Below the pieces are notes generated by a model. That model was not told where the DNA came from. It saw only the letters and a list, made by a program, of their open reading frames with translations, and did not search any database. Below, one piece after another: positions 1 to 8,432 of a stretch of DNA of 58,102 nucleotides. The translations under genes and the position numbers were made by a program. The stretch is from Campylobacter troglodytis (GTDB taxonomy: Bacteria; Campylobacterota; Campylobacteria; Campylobacterales; Campylobacteraceae), in contig NZ_QHLI01000010.1 of NCBI RefSeq assembly GCF_006864425.1, forward strand, positions 1-58,102. The letters are read 5' to 3'. The stretch's first letter is position 1, and each line of letters starts with the position of its first letter.

Positions 1-345
1 ATTAGCCAAATTTAAAGGCTAATAAAGAAAATTTTGTCCTTCACTTAAAAGAAACAAAATTAAGATGAAAAATTTAGGACAAAATTCTCATCAAAATTTA
101 TTAAAATTGATAAGAGAAAATCTTATTAAAGTATCTTAAACACAGTGAAATTGTGATTTGTTACTTCTTTAATGTTTACAACTATAAACAAAAGTTTGCA
201 AAATATTGTGAATATTTTTGTTTCACACTCTTGCAACTGCAAACAGAAATTTGCAAATTCTAGACTTGCTAAATTTAAAGGCTAAAAAATTTGGCGATTG
301 ATACTTTTAACTAAAATGACCTAGGATTTTTCCTAAGCCATTTTA
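1..345 (+). mobile_element. IS1595-like transposase 3' fragments
   Basis: Two plus-strand pieces of the same transposase gene that appears nearly complete at 39660-40435. Bases 1-140 correspond to the C-terminal coding end (frame remnants resembling LGQN, QNLLKLIREN) and stop at a worn terminal repeat near 139. Bases about 160-300 repeat the region just before it. Both are full of stops and cannot code. Within the second piece a T-run is followed by a short insert (about 205-240) of the kind seen in other copies. The element runs off the left edge of the window. Confidence 0.7.
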
Positions 346-1128
346 ACAAAATTTTATACAAAATTTTCATTCTTAACCTTGACATTAGATTAAAATTCAC
401 TCTCCTTCAAATGAAGGTAGAAAATTCCCTTGCTGTGCAACTGACTTAATCTAGCCTTTGCATAGCCCCAGAAATTCACAATTTCGTTTATATGATGTCG
501 TCCATTTGCAAACTCGAATTTGGCGTGTTTTACTCTGTAATGTGCCTTTGCTCCTTCTTGCAAAGTTGCAAGACCAAACGAAGCAAAAAATCCACCAAGC
601 CATCATAAGCTTTGAAGCTATCAATATAAATTTCACACTCGTTAAGCTCTGCAAAGTCCTAGGCAATAGCTCTTTGGCAGAGCAATGTTTTACCACTTGC
701 GTATAAACGTTAGCCTAGCGTTTTAGCATCCCTTCTCGCAAAGGGACGAGTGCGTAGCACGAAGTAAAAACACAGGCGTTTTCTTGCCAGCTCCACGCCC
801 ACGCTTGCCACGAACACGCTTTGCACCGAAATAACTTTCATCAACTTCTATTTCACCACTGAGATTTTTTCACACTCTTTGGCTATTAAAATGCGAATTT
901 CTCGTAAAATTCTATTCACACAAGCACGAGTTATTTTGCAAATTTCAGCGATTTTTTTCGCCTCTAAATCAATTCCCCAAAAGTTGCAAGAGGCTTAATG
1001 AAGCAAAAAATACTTCAAAATTTCTTAAATTTCTTTTGAGACAATTCGGAAGCGAATCATATACTTGTTTTTCATTTTGCTCTTTATACTTTAACATTAT
1101 ATTGTATCAAATTAAAGTATCTTGAGCC
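310..1128 (-). mobile_element. Decayed IS1595-family insertion sequence
   Basis: A minus-strand copy of the ISXO2-like transposase, broken by frameshifts and inserts. Readable pieces include VKHCSAKELLP (near 695), the KAYDG-like region near 600 and AHYRVKH/FANGR near 510-540, all matching the better copy at 39660-40435. The right end at 1121-1128 (CTTGAGCC) is the same terminal repeat as at 40435. Short inserts follow T-runs at three places in the coding strand (about 547-583, 734-768, 975-1005). The left end, near 310, differs from the TIR at 39660 and resembles the end of the copy at 54605, so at least two IS subfamilies are present. Not functional. Confidence 0.75.
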
Positions 1129-1465
1129 TTTCACTGATATGGTTTTGTTTATTTGCAAACTTGTTTGCACTATGCTTTATCCTATAACGAGCCTTTGCTT
1201 CACAAAGACACAAGCCAAGCAAAATCTACCAAGGCACCGTAAGTTTTCCTATAAAATTAACATTTATTAAGCTTCATAAAGCCCCTTATAATAGGCAGTA
1301 ATTCTTTGGCAAAATAATGTTTTAGCACTTGTGTGTAAACACAGCCGTTGCGTTTTAGCATACCTTCTTGCAAAATTACGAACCGCAGACGAGGCAAAAC
1401 ATACCTTAAAATTTCCCTTGGCGAAATTCACAAACAAAGCTTTTTTTATATGCTTAATCATAATT
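1129..1465 (-). mobile_element. Internal fragment of IS1595-like transposase
   Basis: The central part of a further minus-strand transposase copy, adjoining the terminal repeat of the preceding element. The DNA for the YTxVxKHxxAKELLP-like segment and for the residues after it can be followed, but with stops and shifts in every frame. A short insert follows the position equivalent to KTPVF (about 1340-1385). No terminal repeats were seen, so this is a broken piece. About 120 bp remain between it and topA and must hold the topA promoter. Confidence 0.6.
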
Positions 1466-1586
1466 TAAAAGCCTTTCAAGTGGGCTTAAATGTAATTGGC
1501 CAACAAAATTTACCATTTTGTAATGATTAAATTTACAAGTTTTTAGTAAAATCCTCTTAACACACAGTTTAGATCAAGGCTTAGTT

Positions 1587-3809
1587 ATGAAAAATTTAAT
1601 CATAGTAGAATCCCCCGCAAAAGCCAAAACCATAGGCAATTTCTTAGGCAAAGATTACGAGGTCATAGCCTCAAAGGGACACATTAGAGATTTACCAAAA
1701 TCAAGCTTTGGCATAAAAATAGATGATGAAAGCTTTGTGCCTGAATACCGCATTTCAAGCGATCACTCAGCCCTTGTAAAAGAGCTTAAAAGCAAGGCAA
1801 AATCCGCCGCGCAAGTGTTTTTAGCAACGGATGAGGATAGAGAAGGCGAAGCCATAGCTTATCACATAGCAAAGGCTATTGAAAAGGATGAAAACACCTT
1901 GCCTCGCATAGTCTTTCACGAGATTACTCAAAGTGCGATTGAAAATGCACTCAAAAACCCACGCAAACTTGATATGAACAGCGTAAATGCCCAACAAGCT
2001 CGCCGTTTGCTAGATCGCATCGTAGGCTACAAATTAAGCCCCCTTCTAGCACAAAAAATTCAAAAAGGGCTTAGCGCAGGGCGGGTGCAAAGTGCTGCGC
2101 TTAAAATCGTAGTCGATAGGGAGCGTGAAATAAAGGCTTTTGTGCCGCTTGAGTATTTTAGCGTGGATATGGTATTTAGCGAGGATTTAGCGGCTGAGCT
2201 TGTTGAATTTGAGAACAAAAAGATTGAAAAATTGACCCTTACTAATAAAGATAGGGCAAAGCTTATTTTAGAGGCGTGCCAAAAGGCTGAATTTAGCGTT
2301 GAAAACATAGAAAGCAAGGAACGCAAAATCGCCCCACAGCCTCCATTTATGACCTCTACCTTGCAACAAAGTGCAAGCAATGCCCTTGGCTTTAACCCAA
2401 AAAAGACTATGAGTATAGCTCAAAAGCTCTACGAGGGCGTTAAAACGCATCAAGGGGTTATGGGTGTGATTACTTATATGAGGACAGATAGCTTAAATTT
2501 GGCAAAAGAAGCGGTTTTAAATGCAAGAAAGCTCATAAAAGAAGGCTTTGGGGATAAATACTTGCCCACAAAGCCAAATGTCTATACCACAAAGTCAAAG
2601 GGTGCACAAGAAGCCCACGAAGCCATCCGCCCTACGAATTTAGCCTTTACGCCTGAGATTGCGGCAAAATTCCTTGAAAAAGATGAGTTAAAACTCTACA
2701 CGCTCATTTACAACCGCTTTTTAGCTTGTCAAATGAGCCCAGCTTTGTCTCAAACTCAAAGCGTTTTTGTCAGAGGAGATAAGGCTTTGTTTAAGCTAAG
2801 TGGTCGCAAGATACTATTTGACGGATTTTACAAGGTTTATGGGGATATGGATAAGGATAAAATTTTGCCTGACTTAAAGATAGGGCAAGGGCTTAAAGTG
2901 CAAGATTTAGCTATGAGTTCGCATTTTACCGAGCCTCCATCTCGCTACTCAGAAGCAGGGCTTGTCAAAAGGCTTGAAAGCCTAGGCATAGGGCGTCCTA
3001 GCACCTACGCACCCACCATTTCCATACTCACAAGCCGCGATTATGTCAAAATCGAAAAAAAGCAGCTTATCCCCACAGAAGTAGCATTTAGCGTGGTTGA
3101 GGTGCTTGAAAAGCATTTTAGCGACATAGTGGATGCTGAATTTACCTCTCGTTTGGAGGAAAAGCTAGACGAGGTAGCCGAGCAAAAAGCCAACTGGCAG
3201 GTGCTTTTAAAGGACTTTTACTTCCCCTTTATGCGTAAGATTGATGAGGGCAAGAAAAACATAAGCTCCTTAAAACAAAGCATACCCACAGGGGAAAACT
3301 GCCCTGAGTGTGGCAAGGAACTAGTAAAACGCAAAAGCAGATATGGCGAATTTGTAGGGTGTAGCGGCTATCCAAAATGCAAATACATAAAACGCGAAGC
3401 ACCTTCAAGCAACGATGAAACAAGCGGTGAAGCAAGCGAAGAACACGGAGTTTGTGAAAAATGTGGCAAAAAAATGGTGCAAAAATTTGGACGAAACGGC
3501 GCATTTTTAGCGTGCAGCGGGTATCCTGAGTGCAAAAACGCAAAGCCTTTGGGGGCTAAAAAAGAAAGGGTGATTTTAGAAGATGTCAAATGCCCTGAGT
3601 GTGGAGGGGATATAATACAGAGGCTTTCAAGACGTGGGAAATTCTATGGCTGCGGAAATTACCCAAAATGTAAATTCGTAAGCAATTATAAATTAGTAGG
3701 CGAAAACTGCGAGGAATGCGGCTCATATTTGGTGCTTAAAGAGCTTAAAAAGGGGATATTTTTAGAATGCGTAAGGTGTAAGAAGCAAGTTGAGGCTTAT
3801 AAAGCTTAA
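1587..3809 (+). CDS. topA: DNA topoisomerase I
   Basis: Type IA topoisomerase that relaxes negative supercoils by nicking and passing one DNA strand. The 740-residue protein starts with a TOPRIM domain (IVESPAKAKTI at 6-16, acidic DEDREGE at 82-88). The catalytic tyrosine lies in YMRTDS at about residue 297. The C-terminus carries three four-cysteine zinc ribbons (CPECG...GYPKC pattern) plus a fourth shorter one, from about residue 565. Length and order are normal for Campylobacterota. AAGG lies eight bases before the ATG. It stands alone: upstream is IS debris, and a hairpin overlaps its stop codon. Confidence 0.97.
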   Translation: MKNLIIVESPAKAKTIGNFLGKDYEVIASKGHIRDLPKSSFGIKIDDESFVPEYRISSDHSALVKELKSKAKSAAQVFLATDEDREGEAIAYHIAKAIEKDENTLPRIVFHEITQSAIENALKNPRKLDMNSVNAQQARRLLDRIVGYKLSPLLAQKIQKGLSAGRVQSAALKIVVDREREIKAFVPLEYFSVDMVFSEDLAAELVEFENKKIEKLTLTNKDRAKLILEACQKAEFSVENIESKERKIAPQPPFMTSTLQQSASNALGFNPKKTMSIAQKLYEGVKTHQGVMGVITYMRTDSLNLAKEAVLNARKLIKEGFGDKYLPTKPNVYTTKSKGAQEAHEAIRPTNLAFTPEIAAKFLEKDELKLYTLIYNRFLACQMSPALSQTQSVFVRGDKALFKLSGRKILFDGFYKVYGDMDKDKILPDLKIGQGLKVQDLAMSSHFTEPPSRYSEAGLVKRLESLGIGRPSTYAPTISILTSRDYVKIEKKQLIPTEVAFSVVEVLEKHFSDIVDAEFTSRLEEKLDEVAEQKANWQVLLKDFYFPFMRKIDEGKKNISSLKQSIPTGENCPECGKELVKRKSRYGEFVGCSGYPKCKYIKREAPSSNDETSGEASEEHGVCEKCGKKMVQKFGRNGAFLACSGYPECKNAKPLGAKKERVILEDVKCPECGGDIIQRLSRRGKFYGCGNYPKCKFVSNYKLVGENCEECGSYLVLKELKKGIFLECVRCKKQVEAYKA

Positions 3810-3844
3810 ATTCAAGGCATATTTGCTTGTTTGAATTTAAGCTT
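3802..3844 (+). terminator. Stem-loop over the topA stop codon
   Basis: The sequence AAGCTTAAATTCAA (3802-3815) is matched by its reverse complement at 3831-3844, a stem of about 14 pairs with a 15-base loop. It overlaps the topA stop codon and is followed by T-rich DNA. This is a likely intrinsic terminator, though the stem is AT-rich and there is no long uninterrupted T-run. Confidence 0.5.
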
Positions 3845-3880
3845 AATCTAATCTTATCTTTTCTTAACATTTTTAGTAAT

Positions 3881-4275
3881 GGCTCAATTAAACTTAAATC
3901 AAATGGTTTTTAAGTAAGCGTCTATGAAAAACAAAAATCGTTCCTGAATTGTCTCAAAATAAATTTAAGGAAATTTTGAAGTATTTTTTACTTCGCCTTG
4001 CGGCTCGTAACTGCTAGCCAAAGGAGCTAAAAGAGTAAGGGGCAAGCGTGGACATGAGGCTGGCAAGAAAATGTCTGTGTTTTTACTTCGTGCTACATGT
4101 CTTATAACTGCTAACAGAAGTTTGCAAAGTTTTAACTTGCAAAATTTCGTGGGAGAAAAAAAGAAAATTTTATCTCTTAAAAGAAACAGAATTAAGACGA
4201 AAGATTTAGGACAAAAGTCTCATCAAAATGTATTAAAGTTGATAAGATAAAATCCTATTAAGTTTAATTGAGCCA
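3881..4275 (+). mobile_element. 395-bp non-autonomous IS1595 derivative (MITE-like)
   Basis: The element is bounded by perfect 17-base terminal inverted repeats, GGCTCAATTAAACTTAA at 3881-3897 and its reverse complement at 4259-4275. Inside are the transposase 5' end (KFKEILKYF-like, about 3965-3990), a piece resembling GKRGxxAGKK (about 4050) and the 3' end (about 4190-4270). The centre is missing. Two mini-palindrome inserts follow T-runs, at about 3985-4033 and 4079-4120. No matching 8-bp target duplication was found in the flanks (TTAGTAAT versus ATATTTTA). It cannot encode a transposase, but the intact ends could in principle be moved in trans. Confidence 0.8.
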
Positions 4276-4629
4276 TATTTTAAGCTGAATTTAGCTTAAA
4301 AGCTTTAATAACTTTGGCTAAAAATGCTTTAATGGAATTTGCTTTTATCAATTTTAGTGAATTTTTCTTAGAATTTGATCTTAAAATGTTTGCACTGTAT
4401 TGAATTTATAAGCTTATCTAAGCTTTGTTTAATTTTACACCCTTTAAGGCAAAAGATTTTGTTGATATTTGAAGCCTTATTTTTTGTTTGATTTAGTTGA
4501 ATTTTTAGTATTAGCCTCGTTTTTTGATGAAGATCTTGTGTCCAGTTTTTGTTTGCAATTAATATTTTGCTATTTACAGCACATTAAAGATATAAGATAG
4601 ATTAAAGAACTGTTTTGATAGGATGATTG
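4276..4629. other. Intergenic region upstream of the 406-residue protein gene
   Basis: 354 bp of AT-rich DNA with no credible open frame. A weak -10-like TATAAG occurs near 4590, about 35 bp before the downstream gene. No strong hairpin or known repeat was seen. Confidence 0.4.
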
Positions 4630-5847
4630 ATGATTTTTCGCACATATTTTGATAATGAGGAATTCACACAAGAGGACTTTAATGCAAAATACTCAGAGCA
4701 AATTTTCACCCAAAAAGGAATGCTAAAAATTTATTGGAGCAATGAGATTAAGCATAGCAAAATGCTTCATCTCTTTTTTGTGCCAGATAAAGACACTATG
4801 CTTAGCTTGGAGGGTGAATGGGTGTATGCTATGGTTAAAGATGATGAGCTTTATGAGGCTGATGATGAACTAGACTTAGAGATAAAAGAGAGCTTTAATC
4901 ATATTGATTGGCTGTATTTATTTGGCAAGGAGCTTGAAATTCAAGCAGATGATGAGGAAGATGAGCCTAAGATCGAGCTTCCTTATGATATAAATTATGC
5001 AATTTTATTTGAGCTTGGAGAAAAATATAAAAGCTTTTTTGATAGGCATTTAGGTAGCATTGTAGTGCCTGTTGAGCTTAGCTTTACTAAGTTACAATGT
5101 AGCAAATTTTTTAATCCTAGCGGAAAAGAATTTGCCCTAGAATATGATCTTCCTTTATATTTCCCCTTTGCAAGCATTTTAAAGATCAAAGAAATATCAC
5201 AAAGCAATATAGGCACACTAGCTTATGAGGATGCCTTAAAGGATCTATCTAAGCCTATACTTGACTTTCTTTATGTAGAAAGTTTTAGCTCAAATTTAGA
5301 CGCTCAAATCCTAGCCCTTTATTTGCAAGGCGAGGATGAGTTTAGCGATCTTGATGATGAGGACATTAAAGCTCAGTATGAAAGAATGCTACAAACACAA
5401 CAAAACAATGTTTTTGTTTCTTTAAGAAGCTCGCCACAACTTAAAGCTGATAATGAAATAGTTAAATTAGCCATACAAAATTACAATATAGTAGGTTTTT
5501 CTTTTGATCAAAGCAGTGAAAGCTCAGTTATAAGGGCTGCTGAAAAGTTGCAATTACAAAGAAGCTTTCAAAGCAAGTATTATGAAAAATATAAGGCTAG
5601 CTTAGGCAAGGTGGTATTTTTAAATAATTCGCTCTTTGATTATAAGATCTTGGTCTTAGACATATTAAATGATGAGTGGTGCAAGGTGGATCTTTTAAGA
5701 GGCAATGCCTGTGAGGAAGATGAGTGTGAAAAAGCTAATAAAACTTACAATAAAACATACATGCAAGATCCAGAAAAACTAAGGCTATATCAAGGCTATA
5801 TGCTTTGTAAGGATCTAAGCAGAGGCTTAGACTTTAAGCTAGATTAA
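4630..5847 (+). CDS. Hypothetical acidic cytoplasmic protein
   Basis: About 405 residues. The ATG at 4630 is chosen over the adjacent TTG at 4627 because AGGA sits about six bases upstream. There is no signal peptide or membrane segment. The protein is rich in Asp and Glu (runs such as DDELDLE and DDEEDEPK in the first 125 residues). A stretch near residues 270-295 (SSPQLKADNEIVKLAIQNYN) weakly resembles one DUF4116-type repeat, but I do not rely on it. The gene is transcribed alone and converges with the lipid-A gene, with a hairpin between them. The family is not recognised and no function is proposed. Confidence 0.8.
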   Translation: MIFRTYFDNEEFTQEDFNAKYSEQIFTQKGMLKIYWSNEIKHSKMLHLFFVPDKDTMLSLEGEWVYAMVKDDELYEADDELDLEIKESFNHIDWLYLFGKELEIQADDEEDEPKIELPYDINYAILFELGEKYKSFFDRHLGSIVVPVELSFTKLQCSKFFNPSGKEFALEYDLPLYFPFASILKIKEISQSNIGTLAYEDALKDLSKPILDFLYVESFSSNLDAQILALYLQGEDEFSDLDDEDIKAQYERMLQTQQNNVFVSLRSSPQLKADNEIVKLAIQNYNIVGFSFDQSSESSVIRAAEKLQLQRSFQSKYYEKYKASLGKVVFLNNSLFDYKILVLDILNDEWCKVDLLRGNACEEDECEKANKTYNKTYMQDPEKLRLYQGYMLCKDLSRGLDFKLD

Positions 5848-5862
5848 TTTAGCATAATATGC

Positions 5863-5886
5863 TTGAATTTAAGGCTTAAATTTCAA
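5863..5886. terminator. Bidirectional terminator-like palindrome
   Basis: TTGAATTTAAG (5863-5873) is mirrored by CTTAAATTTCAA (5875-5886), a near-perfect palindrome with one bulged base, 16 bp after the stop of the unknown gene and between two convergent genes. It has no long T-run. Confidence 0.45.
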
Positions 5887-6064
5887 TATAAGTGAAAGAT
5901 TTTTAAATTAAAATCTACGAAAACAAAGAGCATTTTAAAATTTCACAGCTAAATTTAAAGATCTTTAAGAAAAGCTCACTAAATCACACACCCACTTTAC
6001 CCTTTAAAATATCTCCAAAAGCTCTTAAAACACAAAGCCCTTAAACAAAGCCAAAACAAGCCCT

Positions 6065-8428
6065 TCATCTTTCTTTTTCAAACAAAGTTTTTTCAAATAA
6101 ATTCAAGCCCTCATCAAAGACCTCGCTTTGAATTCCCAAAAATGCCAAAACACTATGAAAGATATGAAAATGGCTTAGTTCTTTTAAATTTTTAACTGAG
6201 TCTGGCTTAGAACTCCACACAAGAAAGGGTATCTCATACTGCTCTTTTGGGGCAAATGCCATAGGAATGCCGTGCATATAAAGCCCATTTTCACCTAGGC
6301 TTTCTCCGTGATCGCTTGCATAAATCATAGCTCTATCATAGTCTTTAAGCCCTGCTAACTGCTCGATAATGGAGTTTAGCAAAAAATCCGTATAAAGCAC
6401 GGTATTATCATAGGCATTTATAAGCTCGCCTTGCAAGCAACCCTTTGGCTCAACGCTCTTGCAAACTGGGCTAAACTTTTCAAATTCAACCGGATATTTT
6501 TTATAATAACTTGGTCCGTGGCTAGTGCTAGTATGCAAAACTACAAGCACCTTGGATGAATTTGCATCCCTTATCTCCTCGCCTAAGTTTGCTATCAAGG
6601 CACTCTCATAGCCATCATCAAATTTGGCATATCTTTTTGAAAGCTCGTTATACTCTGCTATATTTGCAAAATGAAGAGGCGGCGCACCCCAATTAGATGA
6701 TCGCCAAAACACACTTACCCCTGTGCGAAAGAGATAATTTGGCAGTATCTCATAAAGCGTGGTGCTATCCTTGTGTGAGAGCATATTTTTCACAGAAGCA
6801 CTTGTGTAGGTGGTGCTTGATTTAGCATAAAAATGCCTTAAATTTGATAATTTTGATAAAAGCGGATTTGTGTCCCTTTCATAACCATAAAGTGAGAAGT
6901 TTTTCAAACGAGCTGATTCACCAATTACTAGCACCACTACGGCTTTTTTATCATCTATGATTTGTGCCTTTGGCAGCAAAATCTCTTTTTTGTTTTTAGC
7001 AAATTCGCCTTGAAAAAAGCGGGCTGAATTTATGGTGTAAGAATAAGGCATAATCAAGGCCCCAAGCTGTTTTGAGTGCTTGTCAAACCAAAGTAAGTTC
7101 TTGTAATTTATCCCTGCAAGAAAAAGAAGTGTTAAAAGCGTAAAGCCACTAAATTTAGCGATAGTTTTACGAGTAGGATTTTCTAGCTTTAAATTTAGCA
7201 CAAAATATGCTGGCACAAGCCCTAAAACAAGCACCCACAAAGCCATTTTTAAGGATAAAAAAGAGCTAGCCTCTGAAACATTTGTATTAAAAAGATTTCC
7301 CATCATAGTCTTATCTAAAAATACCCCATAGCTTGATACAAAATACACAGCCAAAGAATTTGCGACAAAAAATAGCACAAAATAAATTTTTGTGAGCTTA
7401 AAAGAAATTAGAGCTAATAAAAGGGGCAAAAGTGCGGTTAATGCGAACAAAAAGAGCAAAAGCGAAACGAAAAGCAAAGCCGTGCTAAATGAATTTAAGG
7501 AAAGATTTGAGCGGATAAATTCAATCAAAGGAAAATGAAAAAACACAAGCCAAAACAAGGATATAAGAAAGATAAAAATTATGGGCTTGTTTGAATTTAT
7601 AGCCTTAAAAAATTCACGCAAAAATACAAAAAGATAAATTAGGGCAAAAAGAAGGGCGAGATAAAAGATAAAAAGATGATCTTTGCCAAGCTTTTGAAGT
7701 AAGCTTGTCAGTGCTATGGCACAAAAAAAGGCAAAAAAAAGCAAGCCAAAGGATGAGCTTAGCCAAGAAAAGATTTTAGTTTTGCTTGTTATAAAAATGC
7801 CAAAAAGCCCACACATAGTCCCAAGCAAGGCACCAGCTAAAACATCAAGCGGATAATGCGCCCCCACGCCCACACGAGAAAGCCCCACAAGCAAGGCAAG
7901 CAAGATAAGTCCTATGGCAAGGGGCAAACGAGCCTTTTTAAGGCTTGGCACAAGGGCAAAAAAGACAACGCAAAGTATTGTAAATACAGCTGCACTATGC
8001 CCTGAGGGAAGGCTGTTTGAGCCTTTTAGTGTCTCGCCTATTATGTTAAAGGCATCCTCTCCAAAAGCCCTTGCAGGTCTTGGCATAGCATAGAATTTTT
8101 TAAGAAAATGAGTAAGCACAAAGGCTAGTAAAGAACTTGCAAGCACTGCTTCCCAAAGTTTAGGAGCAAGTAGCACAAAAATTAGCAAAAAGCACAGTAA
8201 AACAGAGGCATCGCCTAGCTGGGTGAGATTGTGTGCGAGGGAGGGGACATTTGCCCAAAGTGAATTTAGGGCTAAAAAAAGCCCTTTGTTTATTTGCGGA
8301 TATGTGGCTATGTCTGTGAATTTAAAAGCCTCTAAAATGCCTAAAAGTAGGGCAAAAACGCCCACACCCACAGCCAAATGCCATAGTTTGATTTTGCTAA
8401 AATTATCTTTTACTTCTTCGTTAAGCAA
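6065..8428 (-). CDS. Fused PAP2 lipid phosphatase / phosphoethanolamine transferase
   Basis: A 787-residue inner-membrane protein with two enzymes in one chain. Residues about 1-210 are a PAP2 phosphatase like LpxE, with all three motifs: KX6RP (K110 to RP117-118), PSGH (141-144) and SRX5HX3D (184-195). Residues about 270-440 are membrane helices. From about 495 comes an EptA/EptC-type sulfatase-fold domain, with GES at 503-505, the nucleophile region SSTTYTS at 537-543 and the metal ligands SDHGE...MHG at 705-720. The known reactions are removal of the lipid-A 1-phosphate and addition of phosphoethanolamine. Helicobacter pylori has these as two adjacent genes, and C. jejuni eptC is a separate gene of about 510 residues. 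A role in polymyxin or defensin resistance is inference. It lies 4 bp after leuA. Confidence 0.88.
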   Translation of the reverse strand: MLNEEVKDNFSKIKLWHLAVGVGVFALLLGILEAFKFTDIATYPQINKGLFLALNSLWANVPSLAHNLTQLGDASVLLCFLLIFVLLAPKLWEAVLASSLLAFVLTHFLKKFYAMPRPARAFGEDAFNIIGETLKGSNSLPSGHSAAVFTILCVVFFALVPSLKKARLPLAIGLILLALLVGLSRVGVGAHYPLDVLAGALLGTMCGLFGIFITSKTKIFSWLSSSFGLLFFAFFCAIALTSLLQKLGKDHLFIFYLALLFALIYLFVFLREFFKAINSNKPIIFIFLISLFWLVFFHFPLIEFIRSNLSLNSFSTALLFVSLLLFLFALTALLPLLLALISFKLTKIYFVLFFVANSLAVYFVSSYGVFLDKTMMGNLFNTNVSEASSFLSLKMALWVLVLGLVPAYFVLNLKLENPTRKTIAKFSGFTLLTLLFLAGINYKNLLWFDKHSKQLGALIMPYSYTINSARFFQGEFAKNKKEILLPKAQIIDDKKAVVVLVIGESARLKNFSLYGYERDTNPLLSKLSNLRHFYAKSSTTYTSASVKNMLSHKDSTTLYEILPNYLFRTGVSVFWRSSNWGAPPLHFANIAEYNELSKRYAKFDDGYESALIANLGEEIRDANSSKVLVVLHTSTSHGPSYYKKYPVEFEKFSPVCKSVEPKGCLQGELINAYDNTVLYTDFLLNSIIEQLAGLKDYDRAMIYASDHGESLGENGLYMHGIPMAFAPKEQYEIPFLVWSSKPDSVKNLKELSHFHIFHSVLAFLGIQSEVFDEGLNLFEKTLFEKER

Positions 8429-8432
8429 AAAA

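Noticed and set aside
458-706. Plus-strand open frame
   Set aside because: It lies opposite the decayed transposase and reads its reverse complement.
2060-2380. Antisense frame inside topA
   Set aside because: Shadow of the topA coding frame, with no ribosome-binding site or protein-like composition.
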